Shown: positions 23,876 through 31,995 of the stretch, in pieces
How the letters are laid out: the number at the start of each line of letters is the position of its first letter
Numbering within the stretch: position 1 is the first letter of the stretch
DNA from: AP-15 sp963833745
GTDB lineage: Bacteria; Pseudomonadota; Alphaproteobacteria; ATCC43930; CGMCC-115725
NCBI GenBank assembly: GCA_963833745.1
Contig: CAWHZD010000004.1
Coordinates: 1,457,386-1,521,385, forward strand
Direction of reading: 5' to 3'
DNA length: 64,000 nucleotides
Position numbers and translations under genes: made by a program
The notes under the pieces: generated by a model
The model's database searches: none
Told to the model about the DNA's origin: nothing
What the model saw: the letters and a program-made list of their open reading frames with translations, nothing else

Positions 23876-25793
23876 AGTCATTGATGACGACCTTGGGAAG
23901 TCCGGTACCTCAAGCGACGGCCGCGGCGGCTTCCAGCGGCTGATCGCCGAGATCGGCCTCGGCAAGGCGGGTTTGGTGATAAGCCTGGATGCCTCGCGGC
24001 TGGCCCGCAACAACCGGGATTGGCATCAGCTCCTGGAATTGTGCTCGCTGTTCGGGGTGCTGATCGCCGATGGCGAGCGCCTCTACGACCCTTGCGCCTA
24101 CCATGATCGCCTGTTGCTCGGCCTGTCCGGGATCATGAGCGAAGCCGAGCTGCATCAGATCAAGCTGCGGCTGCACCAGGGCGAGCGACAGAAGGCGGCG
24201 CGAGGCGAGTTGCGGCTGCCGCTGCCGGCGGGCTTGGCGCACGGCCGGGATGGCCGGATCGCCCTCAATCCCGATGAAGAGGTCCAGGCGCGGCTGCATC
24301 ACCTGTTTGCGAAGTTTCGCGAGCTTCGCAGTGCCAAGGCGGTCATGCGCCATTTTCAGGAAGCCAACCTGCTGTTGCCGGTGCGACCGCTCGACGGACC
24401 ATCACCGCACGAAGTCGTGTGGCGGCCGGCGAGCAGCGCCCGCATCCTTCAGGTTCTGAAGAACCCGGCTTATGCGGGGGCGTATGTTTATGGCCGACGC
24501 CGGCGCACGCCGATCGGCCGGCGTTCCGGTTTACAGGGAGGCGCGACCGAAGCCGTGGCAATCCAGGATTGGCCGGTTTGCCTGAAGGACGCCTTTCCGG
24601 GATATGTCGATTGGGAGGAGTTCATGGCGAACCAGCGGCGGCTCGCAGACAACCTCAATCGCTACGACATAGGCCGCCACGGGGTGCCGCGGCGGGGCAA
24701 CGCCTTGCTGCAGGGCATTGCCGTCTGCGGCCGCTGCAGCCGTCGCATGGGGCTGCATTATTCCGGACCGCACGGCAGCTACCCTGTCTATGTTTGTCGC
24801 GCCGACCAGCATCAGCATGGCGGGCCGCGCTGCCAGGAGGTGCGTGCCCTGGGTATCGATGCTGCGGTCGAAAGATTGTTGCTTGAAGCGCTGACGCCGG
24901 ATCGTCTTGCTCTCGCGATTGCCGCGCTCGGCGAGCTTGAGAACGAAGCCCGTGCGCTCGAGCGTCAATGGTCGCTCAAGCGCGAGCGGGCGCGCTACGA
25001 GGCGGAGCGAGCCCGCCGGCAATACGATGCCGTTGAGCCTGAGAACCGCCTGGTGGCGCGCTCCTTGGAGCGCGTCTGGGAGGACAGGCTGCGGCAAGTC
25101 GAGCAGATCGACGCCGAATATGAGAGTTGGCGTCGGCAGCAACCGACATCGCTGGCCGCGGCCGACCGGGGTCAGATCCTCTCGTTGGGCGAAGATCTTC
25201 CCAAGCTGTGGGGCGCGGCAACTGCGGTCGAGCGCAAGCACATCCTCAGGCTCGTCATCAAGGAGGTGATCCTCGATCAGCGCCCCGCGAGCGGACAGGT
25301 CTGGATCCGCGTCGTCTGGCAGACCGGCGCCGTCAGCGAGCACAAGGTCCGACGTACGGTGAACAGCTACCGCAACTACGCCGACATCGGGACGCTTGAA
25401 GCCCGGGTCCGCGATCTTGCCGCCGCGCAAAAGATCGACCGCGAAATTGCAACGACGCTTACCGCGGAGAGCCTGTTGTCCGCGCACGGCCACCCGTTCA
25501 GCGGCGGTGAGGTGCATTTGTTGCGCAAGCGTTGGAAGATCCCGACGGTGAAGATCAACGGAACAGAACATAATCCTCCGCAATGGCTTGACGGGACATA
25601 TTCTGTTCAAGGAGCAGCTGCGGCGCTCTCGGTTTCTACCCAGACCGTTTTCAAATGGCTTCGGAAAGGGCGATTGTCGGGTCGCCAACTGGCCAGGGGA
25701 ATGCCCTGGCAAATCACGCTCTCCAACCCGCAGATCGCTGAGTTGAGAACACAAGTACGGCGCACCAATCGATCAAAGGAAGAGGCTTTATGA
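23697..25793 (+). CDS. Large serine recombinase
   Basis: A 698-residue recombinase. The resolvase-type catalytic domain starts with YIYVRQSTAGQ (nucleophile Ser27) and continues through DDDLGKSGTSSDGRGGFQRL and SLDASRLARNNRDW. A recombinase domain follows with the zinc-ribbon segment CGRCSRRMGLHY...YVCRADQ, then a coiled coil. At the C-terminus (YSVQGAAAALSVSTQTVFKWLRKGRLSG) there is an added helix-turn-helix, typical of the rhizobial y4bA-like group. No lesion is visible, so the element may be active. It probably moves the element in which it lies. Confidence 0.9.
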   Translation: MNMLLNLESPVTTSHRAKLAYIYVRQSTAGQVRHHQESTELQYRLVDRAAAFGWPKERIEVIDDDLGKSGTSSDGRGGFQRLIAEIGLGKAGLVISLDASRLARNNRDWHQLLELCSLFGVLIADGERLYDPCAYHDRLLLGLSGIMSEAELHQIKLRLHQGERQKAARGELRLPLPAGLAHGRDGRIALNPDEEVQARLHHLFAKFRELRSAKAVMRHFQEANLLLPVRPLDGPSPHEVVWRPASSARILQVLKNPAYAGAYVYGRRRRTPIGRRSGLQGGATEAVAIQDWPVCLKDAFPGYVDWEEFMANQRRLADNLNRYDIGRHGVPRRGNALLQGIAVCGRCSRRMGLHYSGPHGSYPVYVCRADQHQHGGPRCQEVRALGIDAAVERLLLEALTPDRLALAIAALGELENEARALERQWSLKRERARYEAERARRQYDAVEPENRLVARSLERVWEDRLRQVEQIDAEYESWRRQQPTSLAAADRGQILSLGEDLPKLWGAATAVERKHILRLVIKEVILDQRPASGQVWIRVVWQTGAVSEHKVRRTVNSYRNYADIGTLEARVRDLAAAQKIDREIATTLTAESLLSAHGHPFSGGEVHLLRKRWKIPTVKINGTEHNPPQWLDGTYSVQGAAAALSVSTQTVFKWLRKGRLSGRQLARGMPWQITLSNPQIAELRTQVRRTNRSKEEAL

Positions 25794-25800
25794 CATCATC

Positions 25801-26437
25801 GGCTCGCCGATGACCTGGTGCCATTTGTCGATGGGGATCTGGCTGGTCAGGATGGTCGAGCGGCGGTCGTAGCGTTCTTCGAGGATCTCGTACAGATCGC
25901 GGCGGGCGCCGGCGTCGAGGGGTTCGAGGCCCCAATCGTCGAGGACAGGAGCTGGGCGCCGTTGAGGCTGCGCATGATGCGGGCATAGCGCCCGTCGCCG
26001 TGCGCCAGGGCGAGATCGGCGAAGAGCTTGGGGACGCGGTGATAGAGCACCGAGCGGTTGTCGCGGCAGGCCTTGTGGCCGAGGGCACAGGCCAGCCAAC
26101 TTTTGCCGACGCCAGTTGGCCCGCACAGGATCAAATTGTCGTGCGCGTCGATCCATTCGCCGGCGGCGAGGTTGCGGAACAGCGCGCGATCGAGGCCGCG
26201 CGGGGCCCGGTAATCGACGTCCTCGACGACGGCGTGATGGCGCAACCGGGCATAGCGCAGTCGGGCGGCCAGGCGCTTGTCGCGACGATGGGTGACCTCG
26301 CGATCGACAAGCAGGCCGAGCCAATCGGCATGGGTCAGCGTCACGCCGTCACCGGAGATTTCGAGTTCGGCGAAGGCTTGTGCCATGCCGGGAAGCCCTA
26401 GCTGGGTGAGCTGATCGAGCATTGGATGGGTCAGCAA
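25801..26437 (-). pseudogene. istB: IS21 IstB, N-terminal part, frameshifted
   Basis: Encodes the IstB helper ATPase from MLTHPMLDQLTQLGLPGMAQAF to WHQVIGEP. Walker A is CGPTGVGKSWLACALGHKA. Near 25948 one G is missing, so LNGAQLL and VLDDWGLEPLDAGARRDLYEILEERYDRRS lie in different frames. The C-terminal part continues at 23081-23199 beyond the recombinase element. istA would be expected upstream, but a partial IS1634 adjoins 30 bp away. Confidence 0.88.
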
Positions 26438-26466
26438 TGTCCATTCTCCTTAACGGGTTAATGGTA

Positions 26467-27210
26467 GGCGTGCGCGAGCGCACCAGCCGCGAGGTGCGCG
26501 CCGAGGTCATTGAGGATGATGGCGTCAGCGTGCCGCTGCTCATCCGGCGGCAGAAGGGCGAGACTGAACTCGCCGTCAGGGAGACCACAATCGCCGGGCG
26601 GCGCTACATCATCTGTCGCAATGACGAGGAAGCCAGAAAGGATGCCGAGGCGCGCGCCGAACTGATCGCCGGCCTCGAGCGCAAGCTCGCGCAAGGCGAC
26701 AAGGCACTGGTCGCCAACAAGGGCTTCCGCCGTTTCCTCAAGACGCCCGTGGGCGACGGCTTTGTCATTGATCGGGCCAAGGTCGAGGCCGACGCCCGCT
26801 TCGACGGCCTGTTCGTGCTGCGCACCAACACGAAAATCTCCGCCCTCCAAGTCGTCCTGCGATACCGTAACCTCCTCGCCGTGGAGGACGCCTTCAAAAC
26901 CGCAAAAGCGCTGCTTGCCACCCGGCCGATCTTCCACAAAACCGATGCCGGCATCCGCGGCCACGTCTTCTGCACCTTCCTCGCCCTGGTGCTGCGCAAG
27001 GAACTGACGGACCGTCTGGCGGCACGCCGCAGCAAGCTCGAATGGCAGCGCATCATCGATGATCTTGCCGACCTCAGTGAGATCGAGGTCGAACAGGATG
27101 GTCGCCGGGCCCGACTGCGCACCGCTCCCGGCGCAACCATTGATCCGATCTGCCGCGCTATCGAGATCACCCTGCCGCCCGTCTTCCAGGAGATGCCGCC
27201 CGCCCGCTGA
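26467..27210 (+). pseudogene. IS1634 transposase fragment (copy B)
   Basis: Encodes only the C-terminal half of the transposase, from GVRERTSREVRAEVIEDDGV to PVFQEMPPAR, identical in sequence to copy A as far as compared. The catalytic first and second Asp segments are lost. An ATG in the istB leader (26422) keeps the frame open, but the product would be inactive. Confidence 0.88.
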
Positions 27211-27300
27211 ACCCTCAAGAAAATGTGGTGCCTAAATCTGAAAATGGCCTCCAAGCCGTTGATAATCAGCCGTCTTCAAATCCAAACTGCGGAAGTTGGG
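26467..27300 (+). mobile_element. IS1634-family element, copy B (partial)
   Basis: The last 834 bp of the same IS as copies A and C, in the opposite orientation, ending with the inverted repeat at 27300. It starts abruptly at GGCGTGCGCGAG within the transposase gene, next to the istB leader. Confidence 0.9.
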
Positions 27301-27453
27301 TCAGAACCTCCCGCGGCCGAGCAGGAGGTACACAATCAGAATGATCAGCAGAATGCCGCCAATGCCGATTCCGCCACGGTAACCGTAGCGCGAATAGCCG
27401 AACCCGCCTCCGAATAGTAAGACAAGCACGAGAATTATGAGGATCAAGTCCAC
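27301..27453 (-). CDS. DUF3309-family small membrane protein
   Basis: A 50-residue protein, almost entirely hydrophobic: a first TM helix (LILIILVLVLLFGGG), a Gly/Tyr-rich turn (YSRYGYRGGIGIGG) and a second TM helix (ILLIILIVYLLLGRGRF). That is the DUF3309 pattern. The start is GTG 27453, chosen because AAGGAGAG lies eight bases upstream; an in-frame upstream ATG at 27591 has no such signal. The stop codon directly abuts the end of IS1634 copy B. DUF3309 genes are often found with stress genes; function unknown. Confidence 0.8.
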   Translation of the reverse strand: MDLILIILVLVLLFGGGFGYSRYGYRGGIGIGGILLIILIVYLLLGRGRF

Positions 27454-27683
27454 TTTGTTTCTCTCCTTTGAAGGGGTCCGGTAGGTCTGTCTTGGCCCGA
27501 CGGCGGCGCTGTACCTTTCACGTCGGCCGCCAAGGAGGAGAAGGGTCAATATCGATGATGTCGCCGTCGCGCATGAGTGCGATCGACCCACCGACGCAAT
27601 CTCCAGTCTGACGGGCAGTTAATCTGCCGCTGCCGGGTGACGCCAGCGAAATAAGCGGCTGACGGAGCGCGTCAGGTACGGCA

Positions 27684-28544
27684 TCACTTCGGCCGCAACA
27701 GGCGCGTGTCATAGCCGGAAAAGCGTCGCTCGTGTTCACTCAGGCACACGTCAATCAGCGTGGCGGCCGAGATGTCGATACCCCCGATCGCTTTGCTGCC
27801 GGTGAAGACGAAGTTGTTGTCCTGGGGTCCTGTTCCCGCCCGTGCACCGCGGGTGCCTTCGCGGGCGAGGTCGATCCGCTCCCAAATAAGAAAGGCCCAG
27901 ACCGAGAGGATTTTGACCGCGAAGAGAATGCGTCGCCACGGCGGCAGGTTGCGCCGATGCCAAGCAACCCAATTGACAAAAAACAGAATATGGCGACCCT
28001 CCTCCTGCACCACCGGTTCGAAGGTGTCGACAAGGGCGGGCGGAAAAAATCCCGATTGTTTGGCCAGCGCAAACAGGCCGAAGGCGAAGAAGGTGTCGAC
28101 GCACTCGCAAAAACCGGCGAGCAGGAACGCCCACTCGGGATGTCGCGGAGGCAGATATTCCGGTTCCGGCGCGAGCGGGATGCCATATGCCTGCACGAGA
28201 TTGGTAAGCACCTGCTTGTGCCGTGTTTCCTCGAAGCCGTCGATCTCGACCGCCTCCCGCAGCAAGGGGTCTTCGATGGTCTGGGCAAAACTCAGCACCC
28301 GCAGGCTTGCGTTGCCCTCGGTCTGCATCGCGATGTCCCAGATCGGCAGCTTGACAAGCCGGTCTCGCGCCTCGGGATCGAGGATCGGCCAATCGATAAT
28401 CGGTCTGTAGGGGTTGTGGGTGTCGATCAGCATGCGGCAGAAGGCTCTCTTGTGCCCCTCGCTGCCAAGAATAATCGGCCCCGCTTCGCTGGCTTCCCAT
28501 ATCCGGGCAGCACGGTCGGCGGTCCGGATCGCCGCGTCATCCAA
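27684..28544 (-). CDS. Ferritin-like di-iron domain protein
   Basis: A 286-residue helical protein. Two carboxylate/His motifs of the ferritin-like type are seen: EIDGFEETRHKQVL (E-x-x-x-E-x-x-H) at about residues 98-111, and VVQEEGRHILFFVNWVAWH (E-E-x-x-H) around 177-195, enough to bind a di-iron centre. A hydrophobic section (ECVDTFFAFGLFALAK and ILFAVKILSVWAFLIW) may attach it to the membrane. Role unknown: oxidase, hydroxylase or iron handling are all possible. Confidence 0.7.
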   Translation of the reverse strand: MDDAAIRTADRAARIWEASEAGPIILGSEGHKRAFCRMLIDTHNPYRPIIDWPILDPEARDRLVKLPIWDIAMQTEGNASLRVLSFAQTIEDPLLREAVEIDGFEETRHKQVLTNLVQAYGIPLAPEPEYLPPRHPEWAFLLAGFCECVDTFFAFGLFALAKQSGFFPPALVDTFEPVVQEEGRHILFFVNWVAWHRRNLPPWRRILFAVKILSVWAFLIWERIDLAREGTRGARAGTGPQDNNFVFTGSKAIGGIDISAATLIDVCLSEHERRFSGYDTRLLRPK

Positions 28545-29217
28545 GCTGAACGGCCGCTCGAAGGGCCTCTACGTCTCGCCGCGAGGTTCCAATGCGTCGC
28601 CGGACTCTGCCAGGTTTATCGAAGGCGCCCTCTCGATTGGCAGGCTCCATGCTGATCATCCGGTCCCCTCTCCTTTTAAGTCGACATTCTTCCGACGAAA
28701 GCCGTTGTTCGGTCCATTAGCGCATCGAATCTTGCGGCGGCGATAAATCGCGGCTTGAGAGGCGACGAGAGTATAGAGGATTGGCACACAATTAACCGTT
28801 GATAGCACCGCGTGAGTTCTCCAAGTACTCGACTGTGTTAGACCAAGATCCCGAAGGCGGGAGTGACGGAAACGCTCGCCAGAGAGGAAGGGCGAGTTGA
28901 TCTCAAAGGGCGTCGCTTCGATTAAGCGTATTGGGAATAGACGTAATCGATCGGAGCGGGGGAAGTGAAGTTAAGGTTTGAAGTGTGTTTTACATATACG
29001 GGGTCCGCTTCAGCTGTAACGGCGGCGAAAAGCAGCGCAATCCCGTCAAAAACGACCTGGCAACAATCGCCATGGGAACCCCCCACTTTTGGCTTAGCGC
29101 TCACCGGTTGAACAACCCCTCGAGCGAGCAGTTCCCGGATTCCTTATCACGATCTTGTAGTAGCAGATCTCATGCTGAACCCGGCCGTGTCCGGCGCCAG
29201 CGACTATGAGGCAATCA
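28545..29217. other. Intergenic region without a confident gene
   Basis: A 60-codon minus-strand frame (28922-29104) has a signal-peptide-like stretch (IALLFAAVTAEA) followed by a short polar tail, but no supporting start signal. Otherwise nothing is recognisable. The right end is the target site of IS66. Confidence 0.35.
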
Positions 29218-29249
29218 GGTCGCGTGTAAGCGTCCGGTATACGCCGTGA

Positions 29250-30875
29250 TCAGGCAGCGGTCTCACCCGGCGGAGAGTGGAAGGCCCAAGGCATCAGTTC
29301 GGCGATGCGGTTGATCGGATGCCCGGCGGCGATCCTGGAGAGGGTGTCGGTGAGGTAGGCTTCCGGGTTGAGGCCATTCAATTTCGCGGTCTGCAGGATC
29401 GAGTACATCGCGGCGGCACGCTCGCCGCCGGAATGACTGCCGGCGAAGAGCCAGTTGCGTCTTCCTAAAGCTATGCAGCGTATTGCATTTTCGGCGATGT
29501 TGTTGTCGGCTTCGAGGCGGGCGTCGGTGGCGAAGCGGGTAAGCGCGGGGCGGCGCTTAATGATGTAGCGGAAGGCCTCGGCAAGCTCTGATCGAGCCGA
29601 GAGCTTGCGCTCGGCGGCCTGCGCCCAGGCGAAGAACGCATCGAGCAAGGGGATGGTAGCGACGCGATGTGCCAGCCTCTCGTCTGGCGGGGCGAAGCGA
29701 GCCTTGTCCTCGACGGCATAGAATTGCGCGATCCGGTCGAGCGCCGCCTTGGCGACGGTCGATTTCGTCGTTTGCCACACGTCGAAGATGCCCCTGCGGC
29801 AATGGCTCCAGCAGGCGACCTCGGTGATCGCCGGCCTCGCCGGGAGCCCCGGGCTGGCCTTGCGCGGCGCGTACAGCGCTGCGAACCCGCTATAGGCATC
29901 GGCCTGCAGAAACCCGGTGAAGTGCGCGAGATGGGCCGCCGGGTGCGCGCCGCCACGGTCGGGGCTGTAGAAGTAGACCGCCGCCGGCGGTGCGGGGCCG
30001 CAGAACGGCCGGTCGTCACGGACATAGACCCATAATCGCCCGGTCCGGGTTCGGCCGAGGCCGGGCTCCAGCACCGGGACCGGCGTGTCGTCGCCGTGGA
30101 TCTTTTCGGCAGCAAACACGTGGCGGCAGATCCCCTCGACGATCGGCTGCAGTAGCCAGACCGCCTGGCCCACCCAGTCGCTCAAGGTCGAGCGATCGAG
30201 GTCGACCCCCTCGCGGGCGTAGATCTCGCTCTGACGGTATAGCGGAAGGTGATCGGTATATTTCGACACCAAGAGATGCGCCAGCATGCCCGGGGCGGCG
30301 CGCCCGCGCGGCGTCGGCAGAGCCGGCGCCGCCGCTTGGGTGATTGCATCGCAGTGCCGGCAGGCATATTTCGGCCGGACGTGCCGGATCACCCGGAACC
30401 GGCCGGGGACATAGTCGAGCACCTCGGTGACGTCTTCGCCGAGCCGAGCCATGTCGCCGCCGCAGGCGGGACAGGTGCAGGCGCCATCGTGCTCCGGCTC
30501 GTGCACGACCTGCTGACGGGGCAGGTGGTCCGGCAGCTTCTTGCGCTTTGGCCGTACCCCCTCGCGCAGCGGCAGCGGCTGGTCTTCGGCGGCAGCTTTG
30601 CTGATCTCTTCAGCCTCGCCGGCTTCCAACTCCTCGAGCCGCAGCTCGAGCTCCTCGAGCTGCCCGGTCAGCCGCTCCGAGGAGCGGCCGAACTGCATCC
30701 GCCGCAGCTTGGCGATCTGGAACTTCAGCTTCTCGATTTCCAGCGTGCGCAGCTGGACGGCGAGCTTTGCCGCCTGCAATTCCGCGCTCGCCGCCGCCAA
30801 TTCGCTCTGGCAGGCCAGGGCAAAAGCCCGTAGCGCGTCGGGGTCGGAGGGCAGATCGGCCGAGGCCAGCGACAT
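29250..30875 (-). CDS. tnpC: IS66 transposase TnpC
   Basis: A 541-residue DDE transposase. It has an N-terminal coiled coil (ELQAAKLAVQLRTLEIEKLKFQIAKL), the MQFGRSSERL motif, a zinc-finger segment (CTCPACGGDM...YACRHCD), the catalytic core with IHGDDTPVPVL and LQADAYSGFAAL, and the C-terminal IS66 domain ending ISELMPW-like (IAELMPWAFHSP). It ends 24 bp inside the left terminal repeat. Confidence 0.95.
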   Translation of the reverse strand: MSLASADLPSDPDALRAFALACQSELAAASAELQAAKLAVQLRTLEIEKLKFQIAKLRRMQFGRSSERLTGQLEELELRLEELEAGEAEEISKAAAEDQPLPLREGVRPKRKKLPDHLPRQQVVHEPEHDGACTCPACGGDMARLGEDVTEVLDYVPGRFRVIRHVRPKYACRHCDAITQAAAPALPTPRGRAAPGMLAHLLVSKYTDHLPLYRQSEIYAREGVDLDRSTLSDWVGQAVWLLQPIVEGICRHVFAAEKIHGDDTPVPVLEPGLGRTRTGRLWVYVRDDRPFCGPAPPAAVYFYSPDRGGAHPAAHLAHFTGFLQADAYSGFAALYAPRKASPGLPARPAITEVACWSHCRRGIFDVWQTTKSTVAKAALDRIAQFYAVEDKARFAPPDERLAHRVATIPLLDAFFAWAQAAERKLSARSELAEAFRYIIKRRPALTRFATDARLEADNNIAENAIRCIALGRRNWLFAGSHSGGERAAAMYSILQTAKLNGLNPEAYLTDTLSRIAAGHPINRIAELMPWAFHSPPGETAA

Positions 30876-30935
30876 ACCCCGCCTCTATCGAATGCCGCCG
30901 CCAGACACCAGAACAAACAGAGAATCCCTGATCTG

Positions 30936-31289
30936 TCAAACCAACATGGGTCGCCGCGGCGCCGGCGGTGCTATCGTCCGCCGCCAATCCATCGCCTCCA
31001 CCAGCAGCGCCAACTGCGCCGGCGTCAATGTCAATGTGCCGTCGACGATCGGCGGCCAGACGAATTTGTCGCGTTCCAGCCGCTTGGCGAACAGGCACAG
31101 GCCGCTGCCGTCCCAGTACAGGCCTTTCAGATAATGACCGCGCTTGCTGCGAAAGATGAAAACATGGCCGCTGAACGGGTCGGCGCCGATGATCTGCTGA
31201 ACCTTGGCCGCCAGGCCGTCGAACCCGGCGCGCAGATCGATCGGCTGACAAGCGAGAAACACCTTCGTCCCCGGCGCCAGGCCGATCAT
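30936..31289 (-). CDS. tnpB: IS66 accessory protein TnpB
   Basis: 117 residues. Family features: KVFLACQPIDLRAGFDGLAAKVQQ, DPFSGHVFIFRSKRG and LKGLYWDGSGLCLFAKRLE. TnpB is required for transposition of IS66, by an unknown mechanism. It overlaps the end of tnpA by four bases (ATGA), so translation is coupled. Confidence 0.95.
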   Translation of the reverse strand: MIGLAPGTKVFLACQPIDLRAGFDGLAAKVQQIIGADPFSGHVFIFRSKRGHYLKGLYWDGSGLCLFAKRLERDKFVWPPIVDGTLTLTPAQLALLVEAMDWRRTIAPPAPRRPMLV

Positions 31290-31708
31290 CCCGGCCCCCG
31301 CACCGCCGCCAGCACCCGCCGCAGCGCCTTCTCGTTGACACTGGCATCCACGCGCACCCGGACCCCAGTCGGCAGATCGATCTCGATCACCCCGACGCGC
31401 TCCGCCAAAGCCACACCCCTACCTCGCGGCCATACTGCACCAGCCATTGGCACCGGCGAATTCGGGCCTGACGCCTCGGCGACGACGCCGAGCTGGACAA
31501 AACCCACCGGCGTAGGCGCCGCGGTCCGCGCCACCAGTGCGGCCGCCTTCCATGCCGATCGCCAGTTATACAGCAGGCTATCCGAGATCCCGTGCCGGCG
31601 GGCAACCACCGAAACTCGGCCACCCTCGGCATCCACTTCAGCCATCAGCGCCACTTTCTCCTCCGGCGTCCACTGCCGGCGGCGCGCAACAACAACCTCG
31701 CCATCCAC
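31286..31708 (-). CDS. tnpA: IS66 accessory protein TnpA
   Basis: 140 residues with a helix-turn-helix (WTPEEKVALMAEVDAEGGRVSVVARRHGISDSLLYNWR) and a long linker ending in EIDLPTGVRVRVD, the usual layout of IS66 TnpA. It is the first gene of the IS66 operon and probably the DNA-binding partner of TnpC. Confidence 0.93.
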   Translation of the reverse strand: MDGEVVVARRRQWTPEEKVALMAEVDAEGGRVSVVARRHGISDSLLYNWRSAWKAAALVARTAAPTPVGFVQLGVVAEASGPNSPVPMAGAVWPRGRGVALAERVGVIEIDLPTGVRVRVDASVNEKALRRVLAAVRGPG

Positions 31709-31995
31709 CCCAAGGACTCCTTCTGGACAGTCCAGAAGGACCCAGCTTCCCTCAGCGCGCTCTCCCCGACCACACCCCGCAGGCCGGTTCAGACCGGACG
31801 CTTACGGTCGCGTCGACGAAGGGAGCTTCTCTGGCGCATGGCAGTGTGTTGCGAGGAGCGAAGATAAGAGACTGAGAAGATTGCCTCGGCTCGGCGAAGG
31901 GGGTGCTGGATAATGCAGCGCAGCGCATACCCCCGAATGCGCTATTGCAACGAAGGTACCGTGCCGTTCCCTCGCTCAGGTTTCAGTCCGCCCAG

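Larger units (their letters stand above)
23190..25810 (+). mobile_element. Serine-recombinase element inserted in istB
   Basis: The 10-bp sequence GGCTCGCCGA occurs at 23190-23199 and at 25801-25810, directly flanking a block with a DUF5372-like gene, a small gene and a large serine recombinase. Excising the block with one repeat rejoins istB exactly in frame. That fixes the boundaries of the element at about 2611 bp. Confidence 0.8.
29226..31805 (-). mobile_element. Complete IS66-family insertion sequence
   Basis: 2580 bp with terminal inverted repeats beginning GTAAGCGTCCGGT and flanked by a perfect 8-bp target duplication GGTCGCGT (29218-29225 and 31806-31813), as expected for IS66. It carries tnpA, tnpB and tnpC in the standard order, all apparently intact. 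It is the only clearly complete multi-gene IS here and probably a recent insertion. Confidence 0.95.
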
